Source: an uncultured Christensenella sp.
Lineage (GTDB): Bacteria > Bacillota > Clostridia > Christensenellales > Borkfalkiaceae
Direction: 5' to 3'
Length of the DNA stretch: 12,266 nt
Assembly (NCBI GenBank): GCA_910578655.1
Contig: CAJTQE010000018.1
Coordinates: 15,343 to 27,608, forward strand
The position numbers and the translations under genes are program-made. Shown piece by piece: positions 6,389 to 11,892 of this stretch. Under the pieces are notes generated by a model. The model was not told the DNA's origin and made no database searches. It worked only from the letters and a program-made list of their open reading frames with translations. Position 1 is the stretch's first letter. The number at the start of each line of letters is the position of its first letter.

Positions 6389-6509
6389 ACTGCGTATATG
6401 CTGCGCATTGCGGTGTCACGCTGCGGCAACCCTCAGGCGTGTACGTCAATGTACACTTCTTCGGGTTATCCTCACGCTTTGGGCACTGCTTGCATCTTCG
6501 CAGTTTAAT
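6384..6509 (+). repeat. Long imperfect inverted repeat between nusG and rplK
   Basis: The ends are perfectly complementary over 11 bases: 6384-6394 (ATTAAACTGCG) with 6499-6509. Inside, ATGC, GC and TGC blocks pair at intervals. AACCC (6428-6432) then pairs with GGGTT (6463-6467), and the tip is a perfect GTGTAC/GTACAC helix (6439-6444 with 6451-6456). The left end overlaps the last codons of nusG. The whole could fold as one long irregular hairpin. It has no T tract. It may be a dispersed palindromic element, a terminator-like barrier, or an mRNA processing site; I cannot tell which from one copy. Confidence 0.6.
6396..6429 (+). repeat. Direct repeat, copy A (left arm of the inverted repeat)
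   Basis: A 34-base unit starting ATATGCTGCGCATTGCGG and ending GCTGCGGCAA. It recurs at 6515-6548 with a single A/G difference (position 6418, TCACG versus TCGCG). Copy A forms most of the left arm of the 6384-6509 palindrome. Confidence 0.85.
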
Positions 6510-6514
6510 AATCG

Positions 6515-6548
6515 ATATGCTGCGCATTGCGGTGTCGCGCTGCGGCAA
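6515..6548 (+). repeat. Direct repeat, copy B (isolated second left arm)
   Basis: Matches 33 of 34 bases of copy A. It lies just after the right arm of the palindrome, so the right arm (6463-6509) has two possible partners, A upstream or B downstream. B has no right arm of its own downstream, so it looks like a truncated second element. Confidence 0.85.
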
Positions 6549-6568
6549 ATATTTTAATTAGTTATTAA

Positions 6569-6618
6569 TGTGGGAGAATTTGTTAAATCTTTTTAATGGC
6601 AAATTCGTTTTAACCACA
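6569..6618 (+). promoter_or_regulatory. Candidate ribosomal protein L1 binding site in the rplK-rplA leader
   Basis: TGTGG (6569-6573) pairs with CCACA (6614-6618), and GAATTTG (6576-6582) pairs with CAAATTC (6600-6606). Between the helices is an asymmetric loop of GA against GTTTTAA. The 5' strand reads GTGGGAG. This resembles the L1 site of 23S rRNA (helices 76-77), where a GUGGGAG strand faces a purine-rich strand ending in ACCAC. L1 is known to repress its own L11-L1 operon through such an mRNA mimic in several bacteria. The hairpin ends one base before the GGAGG of rplK, well placed to block translation. The function is inferred. Confidence 0.55.
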
Positions 6619-6634
6619 CGGAGGAAATATATTT

Positions 6635-7060
6635 ATGGCAAAAAAGATTACTGCGGTTGTAAAACTGCAACTTCCTGCCGGTAAAGCAACCCCCGCGCCT
6701 CCCGTAGGTTCTACGCTTGGCCCTCACGGTATCAATATACCCGGCTTTACTAAGGAATTCAATGCAAAAACCGCACACCAGGCAGGACTTATTATCCCTT
6801 GCGTAGTTACTATTTATCAGGACAGAAGCTTTACTTTCGTTCTTAAAACCCCTCCCACGCCCGTACTTATTAAAAAGGCTTTGGGGTTGGAAACGGCAAG
6901 TGCGCGTCCCAACAGGGATAAGGTAGGTAAATTGACAAAAGCTCAGGTTGAAGAAATCGCAAAGACGAAAATGCCCGACTTGAACTGTGTTGATTTGGAT
7001 TCTGCAAAAAGTATGGTAAAAGGAACCGCTCGTTCAATGGGCGTTACTGTGGAGGAATAA
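6635..7060 (+). CDS. rplK: 50S ribosomal protein L11
   Basis: 141 residues, standard length. The N-terminal domain (1-70) contains the Pro-rich KATPAPPVG block and EFNAKTAHQAG. The C-terminal RNA-binding domain (about 72-141) contains FTFVLKTPP and ends KGTARSMGVTVEE. L11 shapes the GTPase-associated centre of 23S rRNA, where elongation factors act and RelA is triggered. GGAGG at 6620-6624 sets the ATG. Compared with E. coli L11, residues around the thiopeptide and factor face differ: P26 is Ser, Q30-Q31 is Pro-His, and M36 is Pro. rplA starts 4 bases after the stop. Confidence 0.96.
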   Translation: MAKKITAVVKLQLPAGKATPAPPVGSTLGPHGINIPGFTKEFNAKTAHQAGLIIPCVVTIYQDRSFTFVLKTPPTPVLIKKALGLETASARPNRDKVGKLTKAQVEEIAKTKMPDLNCVDLDSAKSMVKGTARSMGVTVEE

Positions 7061-7064
7061 GGCT

Positions 7065-7754
7065 ATGAAACTTGCTAAAAAGTATGCGGAAAGCGTAGCT
7101 TCCTACGACCGTACAAAATCATTTGAAATAACCGAAGCCGTAAAGACGGTAATCAATACGGCAAAAGCAAAATTTGACGAAACTATAGAGCTTCACGTTC
7201 GTCTCGGTGTTGACCCCCGTCAGGCCGACCAACAGGTTCGCGGCGTACTCGTTCTTCCCAACGGTACCGGTAAACAGAAGAAAGTGCTCGTCATTGCAAA
7301 AGGCGATAAGGCTGACGCGGCTACGGCTGCAGGCGCTGATTTCGTCGGCGCTGAAGAAATGATACAGCGTATCCAAAAAGATAACTGGTTCGATTTCGAC
7401 GTTATGATTACAACCCCCGATATGATGGGCGTTGTCGGCAGAATCGGCCGGGTTCTGGGTCCGAAAGGCTTGATGCCCAACCCTAAGTCGGGTACGGTTA
7501 CTATGGACGTTGCAAAGGCGGTTCAGGAAGTTAAGGCAGGTAAAGTTGAATACCGTCTTGACAAAACCGCTATCATTCACTGCCCTATCGGCAAAAAGTC
7601 GTTCGGCGCTGAAAAGATTGCCGAAAACTTCAACGCTCTTATGGACGCTATCGTAAAGGCAAAACCTGCAACGGCAAAGGGTCAGTATATTAAATCCGTA
7701 ACCCTTGCTTCGACTATGGGCCCCGGCGTAAAAGTTAACTTCAATAAGGGCTAA
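7065..7754 (+). CDS. rplA: 50S ribosomal protein L1
   Basis: 229 residues, standard length. Family blocks in order: YDRTKSFEITEAVKTV near the N-terminus, ELHVRLGVDPRQADQ, VRGVLVLPNGTGK, the GRVLGPKGLMPNPKSGTV signature of the rRNA-binding domain, and a C-terminus ending STMGPGVKVN. L1 forms the mobile L1 stalk that handles the exit-site tRNA, and is a translational repressor of its own operon in many bacteria. It lies 4 bases after rplK. Its stop is followed within 6 bases by the -35 box for the rplJL unit. Confidence 0.96.
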   Translation: MKLAKKYAESVASYDRTKSFEITEAVKTVINTAKAKFDETIELHVRLGVDPRQADQQVRGVLVLPNGTGKQKKVLVIAKGDKADAATAAGADFVGAEEMIQRIQKDNWFDFDVMITTPDMMGVVGRIGRVLGPKGLMPNPKSGTVTMDVAKAVQEVKAGKVEYRLDKTAIIHCPIGKKSFGAEKIAENFNALMDAIVKAKPATAKGQYIKSVTLASTMGPGVKVNFNKG

Positions 7755-7759
7755 ATCGG

Positions 7760-7788
7760 TTGACTTTATAAAAAAGTTGCGATATAAT
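7760..7788 (+). promoter_or_regulatory. Strong promoter for rplJ-rplL
   Basis: TTGACT at 7760-7765 (one mismatch) and perfect TATAAT at 7783-7788, 17 bases apart. Transcription would start near 7795, giving a leader of about 155 bases that contains the L10 element. No terminator separates rplA from this promoter, so rplJL can also receive read-through. Confidence 0.88.
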
Positions 7789-7802
7789 ATACAAGTAAAT
7801 AA

Positions 7803-7870
7803 TTTTTGTTTGCCATAGACATCGGGTGGCTTGGCTGTAAATCCCGACGAGGTGAAGGAAAATAAAGTGC
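7803..7870 (+). ncRNA. L10 leader (autoregulatory ribosomal protein leader)
   Basis: The RNA carries the L10-leader signature: GCCATAGACATCGGGTGGCTT, and after a short gap AAATCCCGACGAGGTGAAGG. TCGGG (7822-7826) pairs with CCCGA (7843-7847). This mimics the L10 / L10(L12)4 site in 23S rRNA. In Bacillota, excess stalk complex binds here and favours the downstream terminator. Edges are approximate. Confidence 0.85.
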
Positions 7871-7889
7871 AATTTTATTATGCTTTATA

Positions 7890-7924
7890 TCCCTGCTACC
7901 ACTATGGCGGCAGGGAATTCTTTT
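7890..7924 (+). terminator. Attenuator of the rplJL leader
   Basis: TCCCTGC (7890-7896) pairs with GCAGGGA (7910-7916), with an inner CCA/TGG helix, followed by ATTCTTTT. GCCATAG (7812-7818) in the L10-binding element is fully complementary to CTATGGC (7902-7908) inside this hairpin, which gives a natural antiterminator pairing. L10 bound to the leader would free the hairpin to form. Confidence 0.75.
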
Positions 7925-7949
7925 AAAAATTTGAATGGAGGTATAAGAT

Positions 7950-8471
7950 TTGTCGGCTAATTTTGAAGCTAAAAAAGTCGTCGTTGAAGAGATTTTAGAA
8001 AAGATTAAAAATTCGAAATCGGTTGTTTTGGTTGATTACAACAAGCTTACCGTTGCTGAAGTCAACGAACTCAGAAACAAATGCAGACAGGCGAATTGCG
8101 AATACAAGGTTTATAAGAATACTCTTGTAAGAAAAGCTTTCAACGATTTGGGATTTAAAGATTTTGACGCGGATCTCAACGGTCCGACGGCGTTCGCTTT
8201 CGGCAAAGACGAAACGGGCGCGGCAAAGGTTATGGGCGAAGCCGCTAAAACTTACGACGGTAAAATCGTAGTTAAGAGTGCGTTTGTTGATAACGCTTAT
8301 TGTGACAAGGCTGCGGCAAAGGCTCTTGCGGACATGCCGTCAAGAGAAGAGTTGGTTGCAAAGATGCTTGGTTCTATGCAGGCACCCGTTGCAAACTTCG
8401 CAGGTGTACTCAACAACTTACTTTCCGGTATTGTGCGTGTGCTTAACGGCATTGCACAGCAGAAGGGCTGA
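7950..8471 (+). CDS. rplJ: 50S ribosomal protein L10
   Basis: 173 residues, typical length. The N-terminal rRNA-binding domain includes KSVVLVDYNKLTVAEVNELR, then YKVYKNTLVRKAF. The C-terminal helix (about 132-173) holds MLGSMQAPVANFAGVLN and LLSGIVRVLNGIAQQK, the segment that binds L7/L12 dimers. The start is a TTG, supported by GGAGGT at 7937-7942 seven bases upstream and by the family N-terminus; no nearer ATG fits. A TTG start may help keep L10 output low relative to L12. rplL follows after 73 bases with its own ribosome site. Confidence 0.95.
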   Translation: MSANFEAKKVVVEEILEKIKNSKSVVLVDYNKLTVAEVNELRNKCRQANCEYKVYKNTLVRKAFNDLGFKDFDADLNGPTAFAFGKDETGAAKVMGEAAKTYDGKIVVKSAFVDNAYCDKAAAKALADMPSREELVAKMLGSMQAPVANFAGVLNNLLSGIVRVLNGIAQQKG

Positions 8472-8544
8472 ATTTAAAACAAAGGTCGGCGCACCTATTA
8501 AAGCGCAAATAAATTAAATTATAAAAATCAGGAGATTATAAAAA

Positions 8545-8922
8545 ATGGCAGACGTAAAGAAATTTATTGAAGAAGTTAAATCAATGACGGTTTTAGAGCT
8601 TAACGAGCTTGTTAAAGCACTTGAAGAAGAATTCGGCGTATCGGCAGCAGCTCCCGTAGCTGTAGCAGCAGCTCCCGTAGCAGGCGGAGCGGCTCCCGCA
8701 GCGGCAGAAGAAAAGACCGAGTTCAACGTAGTTCTGAAAGACTGCGGCGACAAGAAAATCGACGTTATCAAGGTTGTACGCGGTTTCACGGGTCTTGGAC
8801 TTGTTGAGGCTAAGCAGGCAGTTGAAAAGGGCGGCGTTCTTAAAGAGAATGTTGCTAAGGAAGAGGCAGACAAGATAGTTGCTGACCTTAAAGCTGTTGG
8901 TGCAACCGCAGTTCTTGAATAA
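8545..8922 (+). CDS. rplL: 50S ribosomal protein L7/L12
   Basis: 125 residues, typical length. The N-terminal dimerisation domain (1-33) includes MTVLELNELVKALEEEFG. An Ala/Pro/Gly hinge (about 34-54) is followed by the globular factor-binding domain with FNVVLKDCGDKKIDVIKVV and RGFTGLGLVEAKQAVEKGG. Multiple L12 dimers on L10 form the stalk that recruits translation GTPases. AGGAGA at about 8531 serves the ATG. The usual next genes, rpoB and rpoC, are absent; a terminator follows the stop directly. Confidence 0.96.
   Translation: MADVKKFIEEVKSMTVLELNELVKALEEEFGVSAAAPVAVAAAPVAGGAAPAAAEEKTEFNVVLKDCGDKKIDVIKVVRGFTGLGLVEAKQAVEKGGVLKENVAKEEADKIVADLKAVGATAVLE
8644..8681 (+). repeat. Tandem 21-base repeat in the rplL hinge
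   Basis: A 17-base string (GCAGCAGCTCCCGTAGC) occurs at 8644-8660 and again, identical, at 8665-8681, a 21-base period. It encodes two AAAPVA units of the flexible hinge, so hinge length could vary between strains by slippage. Confidence 0.8.
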
Positions 8923-8932
8923 TAAGTCAATT

Positions 8933-8965
8933 AAAAGGTTTCCGCTGTCAGCGGAAGCCTTTTTT
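8933..8965 (+). terminator. Terminator after rplL
   Basis: AAAAGG-TTTCCGC pairs with GCGGAAGCCTTTT (8933-8945 with 8951-8963, one G-U pair), with loop TGTCA and a T run to 8965. It closes the ribosomal protein unit before any RNA polymerase gene. Confidence 0.9.
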
Positions 8966-8985
8966 GTTTATGGTAAATAAATTGC

Positions 8986-9014
8986 TTGACAGTCGTTACA
9001 ATAAAAAGTAAAAT
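8986..9014 (+). promoter_or_regulatory. Promoter of the cyclophilin-like lipoprotein gene
   Basis: Perfect TTGACA at 8986-8991 and TAAAAT at 9009-9014 with a 17-base spacer. A GAGGGA ribosome site lies at 9041-9046. Confidence 0.82.
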
Positions 9015-9052
9015 AATATGGTAACATTGTACAAAACTAAGAGGGACTTTTT

Positions 9053-10018
9053 ATGTCAAAGAAAATAAAAAACTTGTGTTTTACGTTTGCGCTTGCGGCG
9101 GCTGTCGGGATTTCTGCAACGGTCTCGGCTTGTACGGTTCAGTCAAAGCACCCCAACGCAAAAATTTCCGTAAGTTTTAATTCAAAGATTTACGAGATAG
9201 AATATACGCTTTATAGAAATATGTATCCTCAAACGGTGCAGCATTTTATCGAGCTTGCAGACGCAGGTTTCTATAACGACGTAATAATTCATAACTATTC
9301 TTCGGCGGACTGGATAACGGGTGCGTATAGTTATGATAGTTCCGACACGGTCGGTTACGAAGCGTCCTATGCAAGTTCCGGCAACGACAGCGGCAGGATG
9401 GTTGAGTATCTTGAGGACAACTGCAAGGAAAAAGCGTACTACGAATTGGTTGGCGAAGGTATTAAGTCCGGAGCTTTTTCGGCGTCTGTGTATTCTAAGT
9501 CTATATATAATACTAAGGGCGAAGAAATAGTTTCGGTTGACGACGCATTGCCCACGCTTATCGGTGAATTTTCGGAAAACGGTCACAAGATAGACGGCGA
9601 TAAGGGGCTTACTGCTTCCTACGGCTCGCTTAAAATGATGTACTATGAAAAAGATACTAAGCAGAACGTAGTCGTAAACAACAGTTTTAATCAGATTTTG
9701 CCCCGTGACTACCGCAACAACTGCGCGACAAGCCTTTTCTCTATGCAGGTTGCAAACAGTTCCAAGTACGACGCAAACAAATACTGCGTGTTCGGTCAGC
9801 TTAAAAACGACGGTGCAAAGACGGCTTTGGAAGACTTAATGGATGCAATAAACGACTATGCGTCCCTCAGCTCAACTTCAAAATTTACTACTACAGTTGC
9901 TGCACAGGTTGACAAAGAGGACAAGTTTGCGGGCGACGGCGGAAAGGAAATCGAGGAATCGTTTACGCTTATATCGATGCCGCTGATTATCAGAAGCGTT
10001 GAAATTACAAAATATTAA
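9053..10018 (+). CDS. Lipoprotein with a degenerate cyclophilin-type peptidyl-prolyl isomerase domain
   Basis: 321 residues. A Lys-rich start and hydrophobic helix lead to the lipobox TVSAC, so C27 is probably lipidated and the protein sits on the outer face of the membrane. Residues 50-80 look like the first half of a cyclophilin (TVQHFIELADAGFYNDVIIH matches 'TVenFl.L...GfYdg..FH'). The second half appears near 185-250 (LTASYGSLKMMYY, ATSLFSMQV, KYCVFGQL). About 95 residues rich in Ser, Tyr and Asp are inserted between. The catalytic Arg that normally follows the His (FHR) is Asn here (H80-N81), and the usual QGGD is TGAYS-like. Isomerase activity is therefore doubtful; a binding or chaperone role is possible. 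It is a single-gene unit with its own promoter. Confidence 0.72.
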   Translation: MSKKIKNLCFTFALAAAVGISATVSACTVQSKHPNAKISVSFNSKIYEIEYTLYRNMYPQTVQHFIELADAGFYNDVIIHNYSSADWITGAYSYDSSDTVGYEASYASSGNDSGRMVEYLEDNCKEKAYYELVGEGIKSGAFSASVYSKSIYNTKGEEIVSVDDALPTLIGEFSENGHKIDGDKGLTASYGSLKMMYYEKDTKQNVVVNNSFNQILPRDYRNNCATSLFSMQVANSSKYDANKYCVFGQLKNDGAKTALEDLMDAINDYASLSSTSKFTTTVAAQVDKEDKFAGDGGKEIEESFTLISMPLIIRSVEITKY

Positions 10019-10030
10019 TAAAGTAAAGGT

Positions 10031-10044
10031 ACCGCCCGGGCGGT
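10031..10044. terminator. GC palindrome between convergent genes, possible weak bidirectional terminator
   Basis: ACCGCCCGGGCGGT is a perfect 14-base palindrome 13 bases after the lipoprotein stop and 24 bases from the end of the minus-strand gene. As a hairpin it has about 5 stem pairs and only short A/T-rich flanks (TTTAATTAA on the plus side), so terminator function is plausible but weak. Confidence 0.4.
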
Positions 10045-10067
10045 TTAATTAAGTGCTATGAACAGCG

Positions 10068-10994
10068 TTAAGAAACGGGATAAAGGTTGTCGATTTTGCC
10101 GTCTGCGAGGTCGACGGCGAAGTATTTGATTTCGTAAAGGTTTTCCGATTTGGGATATACAAGCCCTGCCGCATTTATATTGCCGTGTTCCAGATAAAAT
10201 TTTTCAGGCGGAACAGTAACCCCGACAAACTGACCGAGATATCCCTTTAAATTAGCGGCTTTGGGTTTCAGCTCTTCGGAGAGGTATTTTTCGCAGTCCG
10301 CCGCGGTCAAAATACTTTCAAAAAAAGCGAAGTGCAAAATTTCTTTTTCGGGCGGACGCAGTTCTTCGGTCACTGCTGAAATAAGGCTTAAGCTTTCGCC
10401 GTCGTAGCCGTATTCGCAATGCGCCTGCGCTGCCGTGCAGGTTTCAAACTCGGCTGTGATTTTCAGTGTGTCGGAAATTTCGTATTCGTGCGCCGCATTT
10501 TTGAAAATTATTTTTCCGCTTTCTGAAATTATAATAAGATGTCTGCCGTTTGAAATGCTTAAAACTTCTCTGCCTGCAAGCGTATGCGTTTTAACGGTGA
10601 AATTTTTAAACGACTGCGGAAGTGGAGTAAGGGAGTATTCCGCCCCGTCAATTGAAAGGTAAAGCCCTGCCTGAGCAAAAACCGTAACAAGATTGCCGCA
10701 AAACCGACTTTGGTGCTTTACTTCTATTTTAGCGTCCTTTTCGGCGTATTCGCGGATATAAATAAGCGCATCGCCCTGCATTAAATAAACGTCGCAAAAT
10801 TTGGGCGGACATCTGAAAAAATCTTCGTCCAAAAAGAAGTTCAGTCCGTGCAGATTTTTGTCGGGAACAATTTCGGCAAAAACGCGGTCGGCAGGGTCAA
10901 GCTCTATCCGCCTTTCAAAACCGTCTATCGCACCGATATACATTCCGTTGAGTTTCAGCACAGCGGGAATGTATGATAAAAAATAAACTCTCAT
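10068..10994 (-). CDS. Conserved-looking protein of unknown function, beta-rich with a possible NTF2-like C-terminal domain
   Basis: 308 residues, no signal peptide or membrane helix visible, so probably cytoplasmic. The N-terminal 60 residues (LKLNGMYIGAIDGFERRIEL) read like a short PEGA-type beta sandwich. The middle (about 95-180) alternates short hydrophobic and polar stretches, as in a beta-repeat fold. The last 100 residues include a helix pair (EILHFAFFESILT, then YLSEELKPKAANLKGYLG) followed by strands ending KYFAVDLADGKIDNLYPVS, the pattern of NTF2/SnoaL-like folds. I do not recognise a named family. No clear ribosome site precedes the ATG at 10994; a TATAAC lies a few bases upstream. 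It is divergent from the Myb-like gene at 11063, with 68 bases of AT-rich DNA between. Confidence 0.65.
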   Translation of the reverse strand: MRVYFLSYIPAVLKLNGMYIGAIDGFERRIELDPADRVFAEIVPDKNLHGLNFFLDEDFFRCPPKFCDVYLMQGDALIYIREYAEKDAKIEVKHQSRFCGNLVTVFAQAGLYLSIDGAEYSLTPLPQSFKNFTVKTHTLAGREVLSISNGRHLIIISESGKIIFKNAAHEYEISDTLKITAEFETCTAAQAHCEYGYDGESLSLISAVTEELRPPEKEILHFAFFESILTAADCEKYLSEELKPKAANLKGYLGQFVGVTVPPEKFYLEHGNINAAGLVYPKSENLYEIKYFAVDLADGKIDNLYPVS

Positions 10995-11062
10995 TGTTAT
11001 ATTTAATGTTTATATAAATTGAATTATGTCAATAATTGCTTCAAAGAAATTTGGAGGCATTT

Positions 11063-11662
11063 ATGAATAAAATTAACGGCTACACCGAAGAAGAGGCGAA
11101 AAGCCTTGTACAATACGTTTGCGAGGGAATAAATTCCGGCAACACGCTCTCCGGCATTTTTGCGTCATATGCCGAAAAGACGGGCAGGGCAAAGGGCAGC
11201 GTGAGAAATTATTACTACGCGCTGCTCCGTTCAAGCGGCGACAGCCGCGTTAAAGAAATTTTGAACGGAACCAATCTGAAAGCGGAAAAGATAGTTCAGT
11301 TTTCAGACGGCGAGACGGACAAAATTTTAAAGGCGATACTTCTGCAAAAAAGCAAGGGAATTTCCGTAAGACGCGCCGTTCAAAACCTGTCCGGCGGCGA
11401 CTCCAAGCTGATGTTAAGGTACCAAAATAAGTACCGCAACGTGCTTGCAAAACAGCCGGAACGCATAGACAAGCTTATGAAAGAGTGCGGACTTAATTCT
11501 TCCGACGAGGCACGTAAAAAGCTTGAAAACGAGATAAACGACTTATACGACAGGCTTGCCGGCGGACTTAAAGAGGAGAACAAGCGTCTGACGCAGGTCA
11601 TAAAACGTTTGAGCGACGAAAATTCGCTTTTGAAATTGCAGGTCAAAAATTTGAGTAATTAA
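11063..11662 (+). CDS. Putative DNA-binding protein with two Myb/SANT-like repeats and a C-terminal coiled coil
   Basis: 199 residues. Residues 6-56 (YTEEEAKSLVQYVCEGINSG to RAKGSVRNYYYALLR) have the order of acidic start, Leu-rich helix, Gly turn, helix, then RxxxSxRNYYxxLLR. This resembles the Myb/SANT-type domain of the RsfA family. Residues 79-128 (FSDGETDKILKAILLQKSKG to LMLRYQNKYRNVL) look like a second, diverged copy. The last 50 residues (about 149-199) are heptad-like and rich in Leu, Glu and Lys, probably a dimerising coiled coil. A sequence-specific regulator is likely, but its targets are unknown. TTGGAGG at 11051-11057 supports the ATG at 11063 over a TTG nine codons upstream that would cover the ribosome site. 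A strong terminator follows at 11744. Confidence 0.7.
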   Translation: MNKINGYTEEEAKSLVQYVCEGINSGNTLSGIFASYAEKTGRAKGSVRNYYYALLRSSGDSRVKEILNGTNLKAEKIVQFSDGETDKILKAILLQKSKGISVRRAVQNLSGGDSKLMLRYQNKYRNVLAKQPERIDKLMKECGLNSSDEARKKLENEINDLYDRLAGGLKEENKRLTQVIKRLSDENSLLKLQVKNLSN

Positions 11663-11743
11663 AAAATCAGCGGACGGCGAAAGCGCACTTCCCATAGCGA
11701 ATTAAAAAACTAAAAATTAAGAGTTATACTTTCAAGCGAGGAC

Positions 11744-11777
11744 AAAAGCTCTCGAACATATCGTTCGAGAGCTTTTT
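11744..11777 (+). terminator. Strong terminator after the Myb-like gene
   Basis: AAAAGCTCTCGAAC (11744-11757) pairs perfectly with 11763-11776 (14 bp, 5-base loop), with TTTTT at 11773-11777. Its A-rich left edge means it could also work on the minus strand for the acetyltransferase gene. The 81 bases between the stop and this hairpin show nothing else. Confidence 0.92.
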
Positions 11778-11798
11778 ACTACAAACTATTTAGAAAGA

Positions 11799-11892
11799 CA
11801 AATTGAAATTTAGCGGCGTGTCGCCGCAGCCGTGTATCTTTATTGCTAAACCGCTTAGCTGACTTCACTGCACGTCAAATTGAAATTTAACG
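11799..11892. repeat. Pair of 17-base direct repeats flanking a hairpin
   Basis: CAAATTGAAATTTAGCG (11799-11815) recurs at 11876-11892 with one change (A for G). Each contains the near-palindrome AAATT-GA-AATTT. A GC hairpin (GCGGCG 11813-11818 with CGCCGC 11822-11827) overlaps the end of the first copy. The second copy covers the stop of the minus-strand acetyltransferase. The function is unknown; possibly the remains of an insertion. Confidence 0.55.

Noticed and set aside
6391..6505. Open frame through the nusG-rplK palindrome
   Set aside because: The frame has no ribosome site and arises from GC-rich repeat sequence; the palindromic structure explains it better than a gene.
6578..6600. 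Possible Rex operator (TTGTTAA half-site at 6580-6586)
   Set aside because: The matching TTAACAA half-site is not at the required spacing, and the segment is better explained by the leader hairpin.
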